A DNA stretch of 46,296 nucleotides. It comes from a virus. Both the position numbers and the translations under genes were made by a program. The stretch spans positions 1 through 46,296 of the IMG/VR virus record IMGVR_UViG_3300038592_000005; one strand, given 5' to 3'. This document shows positions 6,350-16,390 of this stretch, in pieces (the stretch's first letter is position 1; every line of letters starts with the position of its first letter). The notes under the pieces were generated by a model that was not told the DNA's origin, did no database searches, and was given only the letters and a program-made list of their open reading frames with translations.

Positions 6350-8068
6350 TTATGGCGGCGAAGTAATCTTCGCCCCTCCTGAAATTCTTGCCGTGCCTCC
6401 GAAGATCGCTGTAGCAATTGGCGCCGGATTCACGAACTGATAAGCTCCTGAGTTCCATGCACCACCAGAAGGGCGTGGGTTAACCGTTATCGCTGGATAG
6501 CTAACGATTTGTCCACCGCTTCCTGCAGTTTCTATGACACTGGCGATGTTGCTGCACAGAGCGGAATCGCTGGAGAACGTCGGGCAAGAAGCCGTCGCAT
6601 TCGTTCCTGCTCCAATGGTTGACCCACCCGTAGTGGGCTGATACAGATTCCCAGTAACATAGCCCTGCGCGGTCGCTGTGGCTGTGGTCTGGAAAACATG
6701 CGTGCCGTTGTTGTTAATGGTGCAAGTTCCAGCCGTCCGGCACCAATACATCACGGCCAAATTGGTGCCGCAAAGGCCAATGCAGTTGCTTGCCGACCCC
6801 GCGAAATGGTTGTTCTCGAAAGTCGCTGCGCCGTTCCATTGCAAAAGGGGCGCATTGGGAGTTTCAAATGTATAACCGCAACTTCCGTCACCATCCGTGT
6901 TGTTGTAAATAAAAGCAGCTTGAGAAGCAGCGGCATTGGGGGCGGCATTAAGCCTCATGCATGCCAACGGCACTATCCCAAAGACCGTGTTCATGTTGTC
7001 GTAGGTCAGGTTGTTGAAAATGTAGACGTTTGTGCGCACCGCAAGGTAAACCTGCTCCGTCGTGGCGAAGTTATGGCGCTGGATGTTGTTATACCAGTAG
7101 AGATTTTCCCCCGTCCCTCCGTTGAGGCAATTCATCACGTTGGGATGCTGCGGGCCTCCACCAGTCGTGACCCCGGAGAAACTACTGTAGAGAAACTCGA
7201 AAAGATTATCGTGGTAAGAATGACAGTTCCCCGTGACGACGAAATTGGATAGGTAGCGGAAAACGTTGTGATGAACGTCATATGCGTGACTGCCGTTGAT
7301 TCCCTGGCCGCTCGCGCACCCCTTTGCGGTGTTCCCGCTCCACTGGCAATTGGCGTCGTTGGGCGTGGGAAAGTGCGGACTGTCTGACCCGTCAAACACG
7401 TTATAAGCAATCACCCAGTAATCGATTACCGTTCCCCCGCCAAAAGTCTGTATGCAGGGGTAGTTGTCGGATGCCGTGCTCACCATCGTCCAGCCGTGGC
7501 AGTAGTTGTTGGTGAAGGTGACGTTGGTTATAGTCCCCCCTGGGATGTTCCACATTCCAGCGATGTTCGCCGCTGTGGAGTTCCAGCAGACGCCCTTCAT
7601 CTCGAAATTGTCGAACGTAAGATAACTTGCGCCCAGGGAAACCATATTCTGCGCATAGACATACGTGCAACTGCCCACGAATGAAGTACTCAAGGCATTG
7701 TCGCCATTTAGAATGGGACGTGTCCACGAACCGCCCGTATACCATGTAGCGTCCACACCTATGTAAATCGGATTCCCGTTGGTTCCGCCCCAGGTCCAGT
7801 TCCACGTTCCCCCAATCAAAGGCGTTCCTGTTCCGTAATGCCAGGTGTCGCCGCCCTTAAAAATTATCTGGTCGCCGGCGGCAGGTCCGGCTGTCTGGTA
7901 GGTCAAGCACGCCGATCCGCAGTTCGGCATTCCCGGCGCATGCGCCCAGGACGTGCCTTTTGTCAGGCCGTCGTTGGTGTCTGCTCCGCCAGCCGAGACG
8001 TAGTGCGTCGTAGCCGAAGCTGAGAGCGCCCAGCCGAACAGAAGGATGAATAGGACTAGCTTTTTCAT
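6350..8068 (-). CDS. secreted beta-helix fibre / tailspike-like protein, 572 aa
   Basis: A Sec signal peptide (MKKLVLFILLFGWALSASA) is followed by THYVSAGGADTNDG, a start seen in many right-handed parallel beta-helix proteins. The rest repeats short Asn/Asp/Gly/His turns (TFDNFEMKG, VTFTNNYCHG, DVHHNVFRY, YWYNNIQRH, AAFIYNN) typical of pectate-lyase-like solenoids with polysaccharide-degrading or -binding roles. Many cysteines are present, which fits an oxidising compartment. The start overlaps the stop of the giant fibre by 4 bases, so both are co-translated. A signal peptide on a phage tail protein is odd. It could be a virion spike or a secreted depolymerase. Confidence 0.75.
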   Translation of the reverse strand: MKKLVLFILLFGWALSASATTHYVSAGGADTNDGLTKGTSWAHAPGMPNCGSACLTYQTAGPAAGDQIIFKGGDTWHYGTGTPLIGGTWNWTWGGTNGNPIYIGVDATWYTGGSWTRPILNGDNALSTSFVGSCTYVYAQNMVSLGASYLTFDNFEMKGVCWNSTAANIAGMWNIPGGTITNVTFTNNYCHGWTMVSTASDNYPCIQTFGGGTVIDYWVIAYNVFDGSDSPHFPTPNDANCQWSGNTAKGCASGQGINGSHAYDVHHNVFRYLSNFVVTGNCHSYHDNLFEFLYSSFSGVTTGGGPQHPNVMNCLNGGTGENLYWYNNIQRHNFATTEQVYLAVRTNVYIFNNLTYDNMNTVFGIVPLACMRLNAAPNAAASQAAFIYNNTDGDGSCGYTFETPNAPLLQWNGAATFENNHFAGSASNCIGLCGTNLAVMYWCRTAGTCTINNNGTHVFQTTATATAQGYVTGNLYQPTTGGSTIGAGTNATASCPTFSSDSALCSNIASVIETAGSGGQIVSYPAITVNPRPSGGAWNSGAYQFVNPAPIATAIFGGTARISGGAKITSPP

Positions 8069-11000
8069 CGGCTCATGCTCAGTCCCAGCCAGTAGTAATC
8101 CACTTCCATAACCTGTGCCGCTGCTGTCCGGGTGTTAAGGTTGATTGCGGGAGTCAGCTTCACCGTGGGAACGTTTGTGGACTGCGTAACTTCCGTTCCA
8201 CCGTCAATCTGGCACCCGATGGTCCCGTTGGCGAAGCGGATATGGTAGGTATGAAAATTTCCATCAACCGTGTCGGCTAAAGAAGTGCGAGTGGAAGTAG
8301 AAGCCGAGCGCGTAACGCACATGGAATGCGTATCGCCCTGAGTGGTGTCGAACCCGATACCGATAGCTGCCGAACACCCTTCTCCGCCAGAGCTTCCACA
8401 AGTGGAGACCACGCTCATGCCAACAAAATGGGAAGTTGTTGTCGTGGAGTTGAAAGCCACTCGGATATAGATGTCTCCCGTTGCGGCATTCACCGCATAG
8501 AGGTCCACTCCACCATTCGCTGAACCGGGCCAGAGTTGGGCAGGATTTCCGCTGACGGCTCCGGTTGTAACTTTATCCACGCCGTAAACTGTTCCCGTTC
8601 CAGTAGGCGTAAGGTCATGGGCGTAGGTGCCACTGTTCATCACCCATCCGAGACAGCCATTCGTATTGTTTATCAAGCACTGAAAATCATCGAAGAAGTA
8701 CAGCCAGTTCGTCGGATCGAAAGTATACACAGGACTCGGCGAAGCCACGAAGGAAGGTGCGACTGCAGACCCGAAGCGCGGCCCGACAAACACCGATTTT
8801 GCCGCCTGTGTACCCAGCGTTGCCGTTACCGCTCCGGTGGATGAACTGTTGGTGTAGACAGAACCGTCACCGGACCATGCCGTGACACCGCCTGCAGCCG
8901 ATGTCTGTGGATTTTGCAACTGGAATTGCGTGCCATCGTAGATCGCTACAGCGACGGCTGTGGTTGTCAGGTCGTTGGCGACCAGCGCCGCCGTTCCGAG
9001 CTTGGTGATGGTCTTGGCCGTCAAACCATTCACCGCCAGCGTCGGTCCTGCCCCGCTATTGGCCGCGACAGGAAGCCAGCTAACGACAAGGCCAGCGGTC
9101 AAAGCGGTTGCCGCTGGAGCCAGCGTGACCGTCTGTGCTTGCGCTGTGCCTCCGCCAGCCGCGTATGCGTTGGTGGTCAAATCCGCGTAGCTCTTGCTCG
9201 CCGTTCCTTGGCCGCCACCGCTTCCCACCACGACGGCATTATTTGCCAGCGAACCACCGCTTGTTACGCATGTGGCACAGGTCAGCGTCAAGGTACTGGT
9301 AAGCGCCCCACCGCCGCTCAAAGGTGCCGAAGTGTTCACGCTCAGGTTTACGGTATCCGCCGTAATGCTGCCCGTGCCGACCTTGGCCACTACCCCGGTA
9401 TTCGACACTGAGAAGCCGTTGCCGTTTACTGCTGCCTGGAAAGGTTTCGCTGCCGACCCCGAAGCGAGATTGATGTTCAAGGCAAAGCCAGTTCCGGTGT
9501 TCGAGGCCGTGTCGGTGATCTTGAACATATCAGTGGCCGCGCCTGTAGCCGCGCCCCAGGTAAACGTCGTCGTGTTGGCGGCCATCGAAAGCGCCAAGTT
9601 CCCGGATGGATTCGTCAGTGCCGACCAAGCGGCTCCAGCACCCCCCGTGCAGGAGTTCCATCCGGGCGTTCCGCCGGCCGTTTCGGTCAAACAGAGTGTT
9701 CCTGCTCCCCCGGGAGCCAAAGAAGCCCAAGTATTCACCCCGGAACTGTATAGAAGGTAGTTTGCCGCAGCAGCGGCGGGCGCCAGTGCGTTAAAAGCCG
9801 CTCCGGCGGTGGTTTGCCCTGTCCCGCCCGCTCCTATGCCTACAGTGCCGCTAATGTCTGCGAAAGCCACCTGCGCCCATGCGGGAGCCGCGGAAACAGT
9901 CCCTGTCCCGGTCTGGGAGAGGTACATCTTCGTCGTAGTCGTGTTTCCGGCGAGGCGCGCGCCCGTGGGGCCTGTTCCTTCGTACTCGATGTCTCCCAAA
10001 GTGCTCATCGGGGAGATGTTGTTGTAGCAGGCGGAAGCAGTCGTCGCATTGCAACCGCCATTCGATAACGCCAAAACGCCGGTTACGCCACCGTTTCCGC
10101 CCGCTCCCAGGTTGATCGCCGGAATGTCGGCGCTGACCAGAGACCGAAAGGTTGGGTTGGCCGCGCCGCCGCTCGAAGGACCAGCCCAGATGACGTTGGC
10201 TACCTGCGTTCCAAACATTGCTCCGGTCACCGGCCCGCAAGTGGGAATGGAGTTGTCGTTGACTGCCGTCACGACCTGATTGGTGCAGGAGCCGACACCC
10301 GAGGCCGCAGAAATACTCTCTGTGACCGTGCCCGCACTATTCGTCCAGCGCACAAATCCTGTCGCCGCCGATCCGGGAAAGGCTACCCGGTAATCCGTGA
10401 CTCCCGCAGGAGCGTAGAACGTGATGGAAGAACTTGCTGTGATGGAGGGAGCAGTCCCTTGCGTCAGAATAAAGCATCCCGCCGTGCCGCCGTTGCAGGT
10501 GCCACTCAGCGTCAAGGAAGTAGCCGATGCAGCCCCAGTCACGTCCACCTTGAAAAGGTCTGTGTTCGCTGCGGCGTTCTGAAAGTGAAGGAAATTCCCC
10601 GTGGGAGAGGTATCCGTAAACCGCCGCATGTAGAACGCATCGGCGGCGTTAGCTCCTTGGATGACCGTGTGGCCCGATGCGGCGGAATAGAGCCAATTGG
10701 CGCTTCCCGAAACGCCCGAGGAAGAACTCCAGAACGTTCCTTGACCCGCTGTCCCGGTCCCTCCTACCGCGCCCGCCGCGCAGGAGTTCCATGCAGCAGT
10801 CGCGCCATTCGAGACCAGGCAAAGCCCATTCGCGCCGATAGCTAGTCGCCCAGCGGTATTGACTCCTGTGCCGACGATGAGGTCGCCCGTGGAAGTAATC
10901 GGAGAGAGTGCGTTGAAGGCCGCGCCAGCCGTGCTCTGTCCTGTGCATCCGCTGGCAATCACGCACACGCCAGTTACATCGTTTACGAGACTCACTGCTG

Positions 11001-14000
11001 CAAACGTCGGAGCTCCAGCGGCATTGCCATGTAGAACGGTTGTCGTGGTCCCCAGCGATCCGAGAGTTGCGGCGGCTTGTCCGCCACCGCCAATGACCAG
11101 TTGATTAGCCGTGAGGGCCGCGGCGTTCGTTGTGCAAGTTGCGCAGGTAAGATTCCCCGTGGTCGCTGAAAGAGAAAGTGGCGCGGAAGCTCCAGCAGCG
11201 AGAGTTCCCGTCGTGTTCGGAAGTGTGAGCGTTGCTGTTCCGGCGGCCGCTTGTGGCTGAATGGTGATTGTGCCGGAAGTGTTGCCGAACATCTGCAGCA
11301 CGCCAAGAGTGGTGTTCACGACGCCGATGCTCAGCGTGTTGGTGCCGTCGAAATTGAGGGCATTGCTGCCCGCGAAGGTTGAACCCGCTCCTTGATACTG
11401 GACGTTGTGCAGTGACCCGCCGGGAGTGCCTGTCCCTGCCGAGCAGGCAGACCAGGAAAGTTGCAGAGATCCGTTCGAGGATAGGCATTGCGTGCCTGAG
11501 GAATCCGTCGTCGGAAACAGCCACACAAGATTCGTCGTGGAGGCTCCGCCCTTGAAGCCCGCGTAGTTCGTGGCATTGGTGGACAGGAAGTGCAGTTCCA
11601 CGAATGTGGCGATACCCGAATTCGTAAGACTCCAGACTGTTGCATTATTTGCGGCGTTACGACCAATAACCTCTGTGGCTGCGGTGTTATCGGGAGGAAC
11701 GATTTGGATAGCATTCGACGCTGATGCTCCGTTTTGGATATTGAGGCCGAAAGTCTGAAAGTTGCTGAGTTTGAGAGCTTCTTGCCAATTCGCTGTGGAA
11801 GCGTTGACCCAGATGCCGAATCGGGATTTGAACGTACTGCCATTGATGACCCGGAGACCATCCATCGGATTACTCTGCGCGTCGGTAGCGTCAGCTTGCT
11901 TATTGTTCAGGTCAATTTCATTGCCAATACAACCCGAACCCGTAACCGCCGATTCCACTTGGCAGACGAAGTTGGCGCCCCATGAGTTTACGTTGTTGGC
12001 GAGATTTCTGGCTTGTCCATATATCCCAACTGCGGCGGTTGTCGTAGAGGAGTTCTGGATATATCCCGCGAGGCTATCGGCACGCTGGACTGTGGACCCA
12101 GAACCTACGAGAGAACCCCCCGCAATAGCATCTGTTGCGGCATTGGCTCCTTGGACAGCTTGGTTCTCCGTTGTCAAATTCACGCTATTTAGGAGTGATG
12201 GCAGGGATTCGTTCATCTGCGTGTTGGTGAACGTGCCCGCCTGACTTGACTTGAATCCATTTGGCCCGATGCTCACCGGCCCACCACCCGCCACCTGGGG
12301 ACTTGTTATGCCAGACGTGAAACTGTAGATATCGGAAAACGATGTGGTGGTGAACTGCGGCCCGCTGGTAGGAGCTTGATTCACGCGGGCGTAGCCGCCG
12401 CCGTTCGAGCGGTACAGGTTGTAGCCTTGCACCCCGGCAATCGCCGTCCAGTTCACATTGATGGTCTGGTTGCCGCTGGACGTGGTGCATCCGCTGGACG
12501 GGGGAGACAGAAGGCCTTCTCCGCCATCCTGCCAGACCGGACTGACTTCATATGTCCATGTGCCGACTGGAACAGAGCCCCCGGCGGCAACCGCGCAGGT
12601 CGGAGCGGCCATTTGCGCGCCGTCCCAGAACAGGGTGTTCCCCGCCGGGAAATGCATCTGCTGGCGCATCTCAAGATTTCCGAGATTTGTAGCCAAACCC
12701 CCGGTGATGAATGGACCCCCGTTCATCGGCACGCTTTCAGAATTAATCAACACTTCCCTGTTTTGCCCCGCCGTTGCCGTGGTGACGCTGGAGTTGAAGA
12801 ATGACAGGCCGGGGATGAGGTTCCCGGTGACAAAGCTCATTCCACCAGCAGGCGGGGTCGAGTTCACCACCTCAATGCCTCCCTGATTGCTCCAGTTAGC
12901 AACCACGGGGGTGGAAAAGTCCGCTGGGGTAATACCTTCGAGGTAGGTCTGCCCTGTTACGCCTTGCCCGGAGTACATCAGCAATGGGGTGCGTAGGCTC
13001 TGCGTCTGGACGTACTTCATCTGCACGAAGTTGATGCCGCCGCCCGCACCTGTGTAGTCCTGCGCGATACCGCGAGCGTTCACCCAAGAGTTCTCGAACA
13101 AGAAGTTTGCGCCCGCCGTGCTGTCTCCTATCCGCTTGCGGAATAACGCCCCCGGCGTGAGCGTTGACCCGGTTGCGAACGGACTTCCTCCGCTAATCAG
13201 CGAATTGTGAAACATGAATGAGAAGTCGCCGCGAGCGATGAAGCCAATGCCCATGTAATCGCTGTTGGAGGTTCCGCTGATGAATGCGCAGTAGTCGCAA
13301 CTGAAGGTCACGGCGATGTCCAGCATCATCAGGTTTTGCTGGTTGCCCATGTTCCCCTGAAATATCACATGGTCGAAGTTCGTTCCCCCGCTGCCGGGAG
13401 AATAGATCATCGGGTTGCCAGCGCCATTAATCTGCTGTGCGGGAGTCTGCGCAAAGGAGGGCACACTCAAGGTTCCCCCGCGCTTGCCGTTCCAGTAGAT
13501 AGTGCTGGGAATCTGGATTGTCTCGTAGACGAGCAAAGCTCCGTTCTGCTCGATGGTCGTTGGCACATTTGGCAGCGTCAGGTAGGAGTTGATGTAGTAG
13601 TAGGTGGTCGGAGTAGCGGGCGTCGGAATGCGGATGGTCCCATTCCCGTTCGCCGCCAAAGCCGCTGCATAGAACCCCGGAGCATCGTCGAACAAGAACG
13701 TCGCTCCGGCCACGGCGTTGGTCGCGGTATTGGCCAGCGTTACGGTGGTTGTGCCCGCCCCGCTGGAAATCGTCGTGGAGAGCCATTCATTCGTCGCGGA
13801 AACCGGAGGCGTATTCGGCACCCATGAGGGGAACGTCGTGCCGCCCTCCATCGTCGCCCCATAGTCATCCCACACCGGGTCCAGTACCTTGGTCACGCCG
13901 ATCAGCGTCAGCGCCCCGCCCGTGCGCCCGTAAATGTAGTACTTCCAGGCGTTGGTCACTGCCGTCCAGGTGATGTGGTTGCAGACATACCAGTGCAGCG

Positions 14001-15501
14001 TGCCCCCGGTCGCCGCAGTGGACGCTCCCGCCCGCGTGTCCTGCCCCTGGGTATAGGCAAAGTGCGTCCCGTCAGTGACAGCGGAAACCACGAAGAATCC
14101 GTGGAAGGTGTTGTCGGACGTTCCCGAAACGTACACGATCGAGCCCACCGCCACCGCGCAGGTAGCCGCGCAAGTCACCGTGCTGGTGTTATTGGTCCGC
14201 GAGATGCTGGTGATGGAGACGGAATTGTCGCCCAGCGCCGCCGCCCCCGTAGCGGTCGTGCCCACGGTGCTCGCGGCAGTCACCGCTCCGTTCTTGGTCA
14301 CTGCCACAATTTGATAGTTGTACGTCGTCGCCGCTGCCGCAGACGAAACCACCACGCCAATCCCCGTAGGTCCGGCAGTCTGCGAAGGCACGACCGTAGG
14401 CGCGCCAGGCGTCGCCAGCGTATTCGTCGCCCCCGCCCCGTAGATCACTACTCCGTCGCCATTCTGAAACGTGCTGGCCCCCGCGAGAGTTGCGGTAACT
14501 GACCCCGCACCCATCGTGGCTGTGGTCTGCGGCTGCGTATACACCGCACGCGCCCCGTAAGCTGTGATGTCGTAGGCTGGATTCGGACCCTTATTGGTGA
14601 CGTTGGCGTTGAACTTGGAGGGTTCACCTACTGTAACAACTCCCGCCGAGTCATTGATGCTGGACGCCGCAAGCCCTCCAGCGCCATTGTTGATCTGCAC
14701 ATCGCCGGAAGTACCTGCCGGGTTCGCGCCACCCCCACCCGAAGCTGGAAATGTCGTAGGATGCCAGTTCGTTCCGTCGAAGATGAAAGCCGCATCGGTT
14801 TCTTTGTTCGGACCGCTGGTGATTGTCGGAGGATTCAGAAAATTGGCTGGCCACGCGAAGGTCTTTGTTCCCGTGCCGTCTTCGACGATGACAAACTGTG
14901 CGGTCGCGCCCGTCTGGATGTTCGGATTGCCCACCACGGAAGAGGTTGCTACGTTGCAGTTGAGCGCCACGGCGAAGGCGGTATTCGCCGTGGTAGGCGA
15001 GATCCCGCCCATAGTAAACGTGACGCTATTCGCGCAAGGAATGGTCTTGTAAATGAAAGCCCCGCCCCCGCCAGCCTGAGCGGGAAGCGGAGCGGCGCAG
15101 GCTTGCAATTGTGTGGTTATGTTCTGCGTCGCACCCGTAATCGTAATTGTGCAGTTGAAGCCAGTCTTGCCGTCTTGGGAGTTGATAGCAAAATTCCACT
15201 GGCTTGCGGGCGATCCGGTATGTCCATCCGTGACCTGATTGTTGTCCGCGAGCGAGAGCGTAAATTGTCCGAAGCTATTGCACCCGGAAATGACTGCCGT
15301 CGTCGGAAAGACGCTTCCCGAGATGGTAGGCACTTGCGTCGCCGAGGGCGAAGGGACGAAAGCGGCACTGCCTGCACAATTGGCGTAAATCGCTCCCGTG
15401 GGATCGAGTACCTGCGCGGAAACGGCCGTCATCCCTGATTGCGCGCGCGCGGATGCGCCGAATCCCAGCAGGAACAGCAATGCGATGAGCAGTCGCTTCA
15501 T
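8065..15501 (-). CDS. giant tail fibre protein with signal peptide, 2478 aa
   Basis: The ATG at 15501 (MKRLLIALLFLLGFGASARA, a clear Sec signal) is preferred to a frame extension to 15624. Order of regions: a beta N-terminal domain (about 25-140); a pectate-lyase-3-like entry (YDITAYGARAV near 310) opening a long beta-helix region; fibronectin-like NVNWTAIAGVQGYNLYRS; three collar-type repeats around GGTGQTTAGAAFNAL ending in a conserved WNSC; and a C-terminal lectin-like sandwich (WLYFFDDF to VDYYWLGLSMSR). The collar repeats are common in soil phage fibres. It is very long and probably trimeric. Its size, the signal peptide and the Cys count are unusual for a virion fibre. Receptor binding is inferred. 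Confidence 0.85.
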   Translation of the reverse strand: MKRLLIALLFLLGFGASARAQSGMTAVSAQVLDPTGAIYANCAGSAAFVPSPSATQVPTISGSVFPTTAVISGCNSFGQFTLSLADNNQVTDGHTGSPASQWNFAINSQDGKTGFNCTITITGATQNITTQLQACAAPLPAQAGGGGAFIYKTIPCANSVTFTMGGISPTTANTAFAVALNCNVATSSVVGNPNIQTGATAQFVIVEDGTGTKTFAWPANFLNPPTITSGPNKETDAAFIFDGTNWHPTTFPASGGGGANPAGTSGDVQINNGAGGLAASSINDSAGVVTVGEPSKFNANVTNKGPNPAYDITAYGARAVYTQPQTTATMGAGSVTATLAGASTFQNGDGVVIYGAGATNTLATPGAPTVVPSQTAGPTGIGVVVSSAAAATTYNYQIVAVTKNGAVTAASTVGTTATGAAALGDNSVSITSISRTNNTSTVTCAATCAVAVGSIVYVSGTSDNTFHGFFVVSAVTDGTHFAYTQGQDTRAGASTAATGGTLHWYVCNHITWTAVTNAWKYYIYGRTGGALTLIGVTKVLDPVWDDYGATMEGGTTFPSWVPNTPPVSATNEWLSTTISSGAGTTTVTLANTATNAVAGATFLFDDAPGFYAAALAANGNGTIRIPTPATPTTYYYINSYLTLPNVPTTIEQNGALLVYETIQIPSTIYWNGKRGGTLSVPSFAQTPAQQINGAGNPMIYSPGSGGTNFDHVIFQGNMGNQQNLMMLDIAVTFSCDYCAFISGTSNSDYMGIGFIARGDFSFMFHNSLISGGSPFATGSTLTPGALFRKRIGDSTAGANFLFENSWVNARGIAQDYTGAGGGINFVQMKYVQTQSLRTPLLMYSGQGVTGQTYLEGITPADFSTPVVANWSNQGGIEVVNSTPPAGGMSFVTGNLIPGLSFFNSSVTTATAGQNREVLINSESVPMNGGPFITGGLATNLGNLEMRQQMHFPAGNTLFWDGAQMAAPTCAVAAGGSVPVGTWTYEVSPVWQDGGEGLLSPPSSGCTTSSGNQTINVNWTAIAGVQGYNLYRSNGGGYARVNQAPTSGPQFTTTSFSDIYSFTSGITSPQVAGGGPVSIGPNGFKSSQAGTFTNTQMNESLPSLLNSVNLTTENQAVQGANAATDAIAGGSLVGSGSTVQRADSLAGYIQNSSTTTAAVGIYGQARNLANNVNSWGANFVCQVESAVTGSGCIGNEIDLNNKQADATDAQSNPMDGLRVINGSTFKSRFGIWVNASTANWQEALKLSNFQTFGLNIQNGASASNAIQIVPPDNTAATEVIGRNAANNATVWSLTNSGIATFVELHFLSTNATNYAGFKGGASTTNLVWLFPTTDSSGTQCLSSNGSLQLSWSACSAGTGTPGGSLHNVQYQGAGSTFAGSNALNFDGTNTLSIGVVNTTLGVLQMFGNTSGTITIQPQAAAGTATLTLPNTTGTLAAGASAPLSLSATTGNLTCATCTTNAAALTANQLVIGGGGQAAATLGSLGTTTTVLHGNAAGAPTFAAVSLVNDVTGVCVIASGCTGQSTAGAAFNALSPITSTGDLIVGTGVNTAGRLAIGANGLCLVSNGATAAWNSCAAGAVGGTGTAGQGTFWSSSSGVSGSANWLYSAASGHTVIQGANAADAFYMRRFTDTSPTGNFLHFQNAAANTDLFKVDVTGAASATSLTLSGTCNGGTAGCFILTQGTAPSITASSSITFYAPAGVTDYRVAFPGSAATGFVRWTNSAGTVTESISAASGVGSCTNQVVTAVNDNSIPTCGPVTGAMFGTQVANVIWAGPSSGGAANPTFRSLVSADIPAINLGAGGNGGVTGVLALSNGGCNATTASACYNNISPMSTLGDIEYEGTGPTGARLAGNTTTTKMYLSQTGTGTVSAAPAWAQVAFADISGTVGIGAGGTGQTTAGAAFNALAPAAAAANYLLYSSGVNTWASLAPGGAGTLCLTETAGGTPGWNSCTGGAGAAWSALTNPSGNLALSMAANTTTFTWGAATGAATDMFKITDTASNTGTGFALNINLASGSAAKPFQAAVNGNGFSVSNTGVVAKVGTGSITADTVNLSVNTSAPLSGGGALTSTLTLTCATCVTSGGSLANNAVVVGSGGGQGTASKSYADLTTNAYAAGGGTAQAQTVTLAPAATALTAGLVVSWLPVAANSGAGPTLAVNGLTAKTITKLGTAALVANDLTTTAVAVAIYDGTQFQLQNPQTSAAGGVTAWSGDGSVYTNSSSTGAVTATLGTQAAKSVFVGPRFGSAVAPSFVASPSPVYTFDPTNWLYFFDDFQCLINNTNGCLGWVMNSGTYAHDLTPTGTGTVYGVDKVTTGAVSGNPAQLWPGSANGGVDLYAVNAATGDIYIRVAFNSTTTTSHFVGMSVVSTCGSSGGEGCSAAIGIGFDTTQGDTHSMCVTRSASTSTRTSLADTVDGNFHTYHIRFANGTIGCQIDGGTEVTQSTNVPTVKLTPAINLNTRTAAAQVMEVDYYWLGLSMSR

Positions 15502-15502
15502 G

Positions 15503-15736
15503 TTAATCCTGATCTTTTCCGCGTCCCGACGTGCTTCTTCCTCGGCCTCCGCCACCCCGCATATTCGTCTGCCGGAACTGGCGGACGATGGGTAAGACTT
15601 CCTCGCCTTCGGGGAATTCCTCATTGCCGGACGAGAACGGCGTATACATCTCCGGGTCGGTTTCCGTGTCCATCGTCTCTTTCAGCCGGCGTTCGAAATT
15701 CGATGATGCATCTGTAGGACTGCTATTGTGTCTCAT
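15503..15736 (-). CDS. hypothetical protein, 77 aa
   Basis: ATG at 15736 is 8 bases after TAGGAG. The product is polar and acidic in the middle (SSGNEEFPEGEEVLP) with a Gly/Arg-rich tail (RGGGGRGRSTSGRGKDQD) that looks disordered and nucleic-acid-binding. The stop lies one base before the giant fibre start, so the two are coupled. Function unknown; a chaperone or linker for the fibre is possible. Confidence 0.5.
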   Translation of the reverse strand: MRHNSSPTDASSNFERRLKETMDTETDPEMYTPFSSGNEEFPEGEEVLPIVRQFRQTNMRGGGGRGRSTSGRGKDQD

Positions 15737-15745
15737 TTCGTTCTC

Positions 15746-15752
15746 CTATAAA
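15746..15752 (+). promoter_or_regulatory. possible -10 element upstream of the HNH-AP2 gene
   Basis: TATAAA (15747-15752) lies 39 bases before the plus-strand ATG at 15791, with a weak TTGTGT 15 bases further upstream. The plus-strand endonuclease is isolated inside a minus-strand operon, so it needs its own promoter. The spacing is suboptimal, so this is tentative. Confidence 0.25.
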
Positions 15753-15790
15753 ATAGCGGCTGAAAGCAGTAATCCATTAGAGGTGGACCA

Positions 15791-16390
15791 ATGCCCAACA
15801 AGCGTGGATCGTATCAGGTCCAACGTCATGTCGTTTTTCAGCCGCTTGATGATTCTTACCGTCTTATTCCACTTACGCAAGGCCAGAATGCCATTGTTGA
15901 TCCAGATGATTTCGAATTTTTGAACAAGATGAACTGGTGCGCAGTATGGAACGAGAACACGAAAAGTTTTTACGCTGCACGAGGAATTCATGAAGGCAGA
16001 ACAACGCGCACTATCAAAATGCACCGAGTTATTCTCGACTGTAAAGAGGGAGAAGAAGGCGATCACAAAAATCATAACACGCTTGATAATCGCCATCGGA
16101 ATCTTCGAAAGTGCTCTCATGCCATAAACATGAGAAATCAAAAAATCTGTCGGGATAGCAGCAGCGGCCACAAGGGAGCTATCTGGCACAAGAGATTGGA
16201 AAAGTGGCAATCCTCTATCCGATTGAATGGAAAACTCATTCATTTGGGATATTTCCCCTCCAAAGAAGAGGCCGCAAAAGCCTATGATGTGGCAGCCAAG
16301 ATTCACTTTGGAGAATTCGCCCACTTGAATTTCCCTCCTCATGAAAATGAAATTGTCACGTCTGCTGCCGTGCCCGTGGCCAGTGCATAG
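15791..16390 (+). CDS. HNH-AP2 homing endonuclease, 199 aa
   Basis: Residues about 78-115 hold the HNH core (HRVILDCKEGEEGDHKNHNT, then NLRKCSHAINMRNQ). The C-terminal part is an AP2-type DNA-binding domain (SGHKGAIWHKRLEKWQSSIR to KAYDVAAKIHFGEFAHLNFP). Ribosome site GAGGTGG precedes ATG 15791. It lies on the opposite strand to the whole late operon and is richer in A and T than its neighbours. Its final 17 codons run antisense through the 3' end of the 16339..16629 gene, so its last residues are encoded by that gene's complement. Homing activity is inferred from the family. Confidence 0.9.
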   Translation: MPNKRGSYQVQRHVVFQPLDDSYRLIPLTQGQNAIVDPDDFEFLNKMNWCAVWNENTKSFYAARGIHEGRTTRTIKMHRVILDCKEGEEGDHKNHNTLDNRHRNLRKCSHAINMRNQKICRDSSSGHKGAIWHKRLEKWQSSIRLNGKLIHLGYFPSKEEAAKAYDVAAKIHFGEFAHLNFPPHENEIVTSAAVPVASA

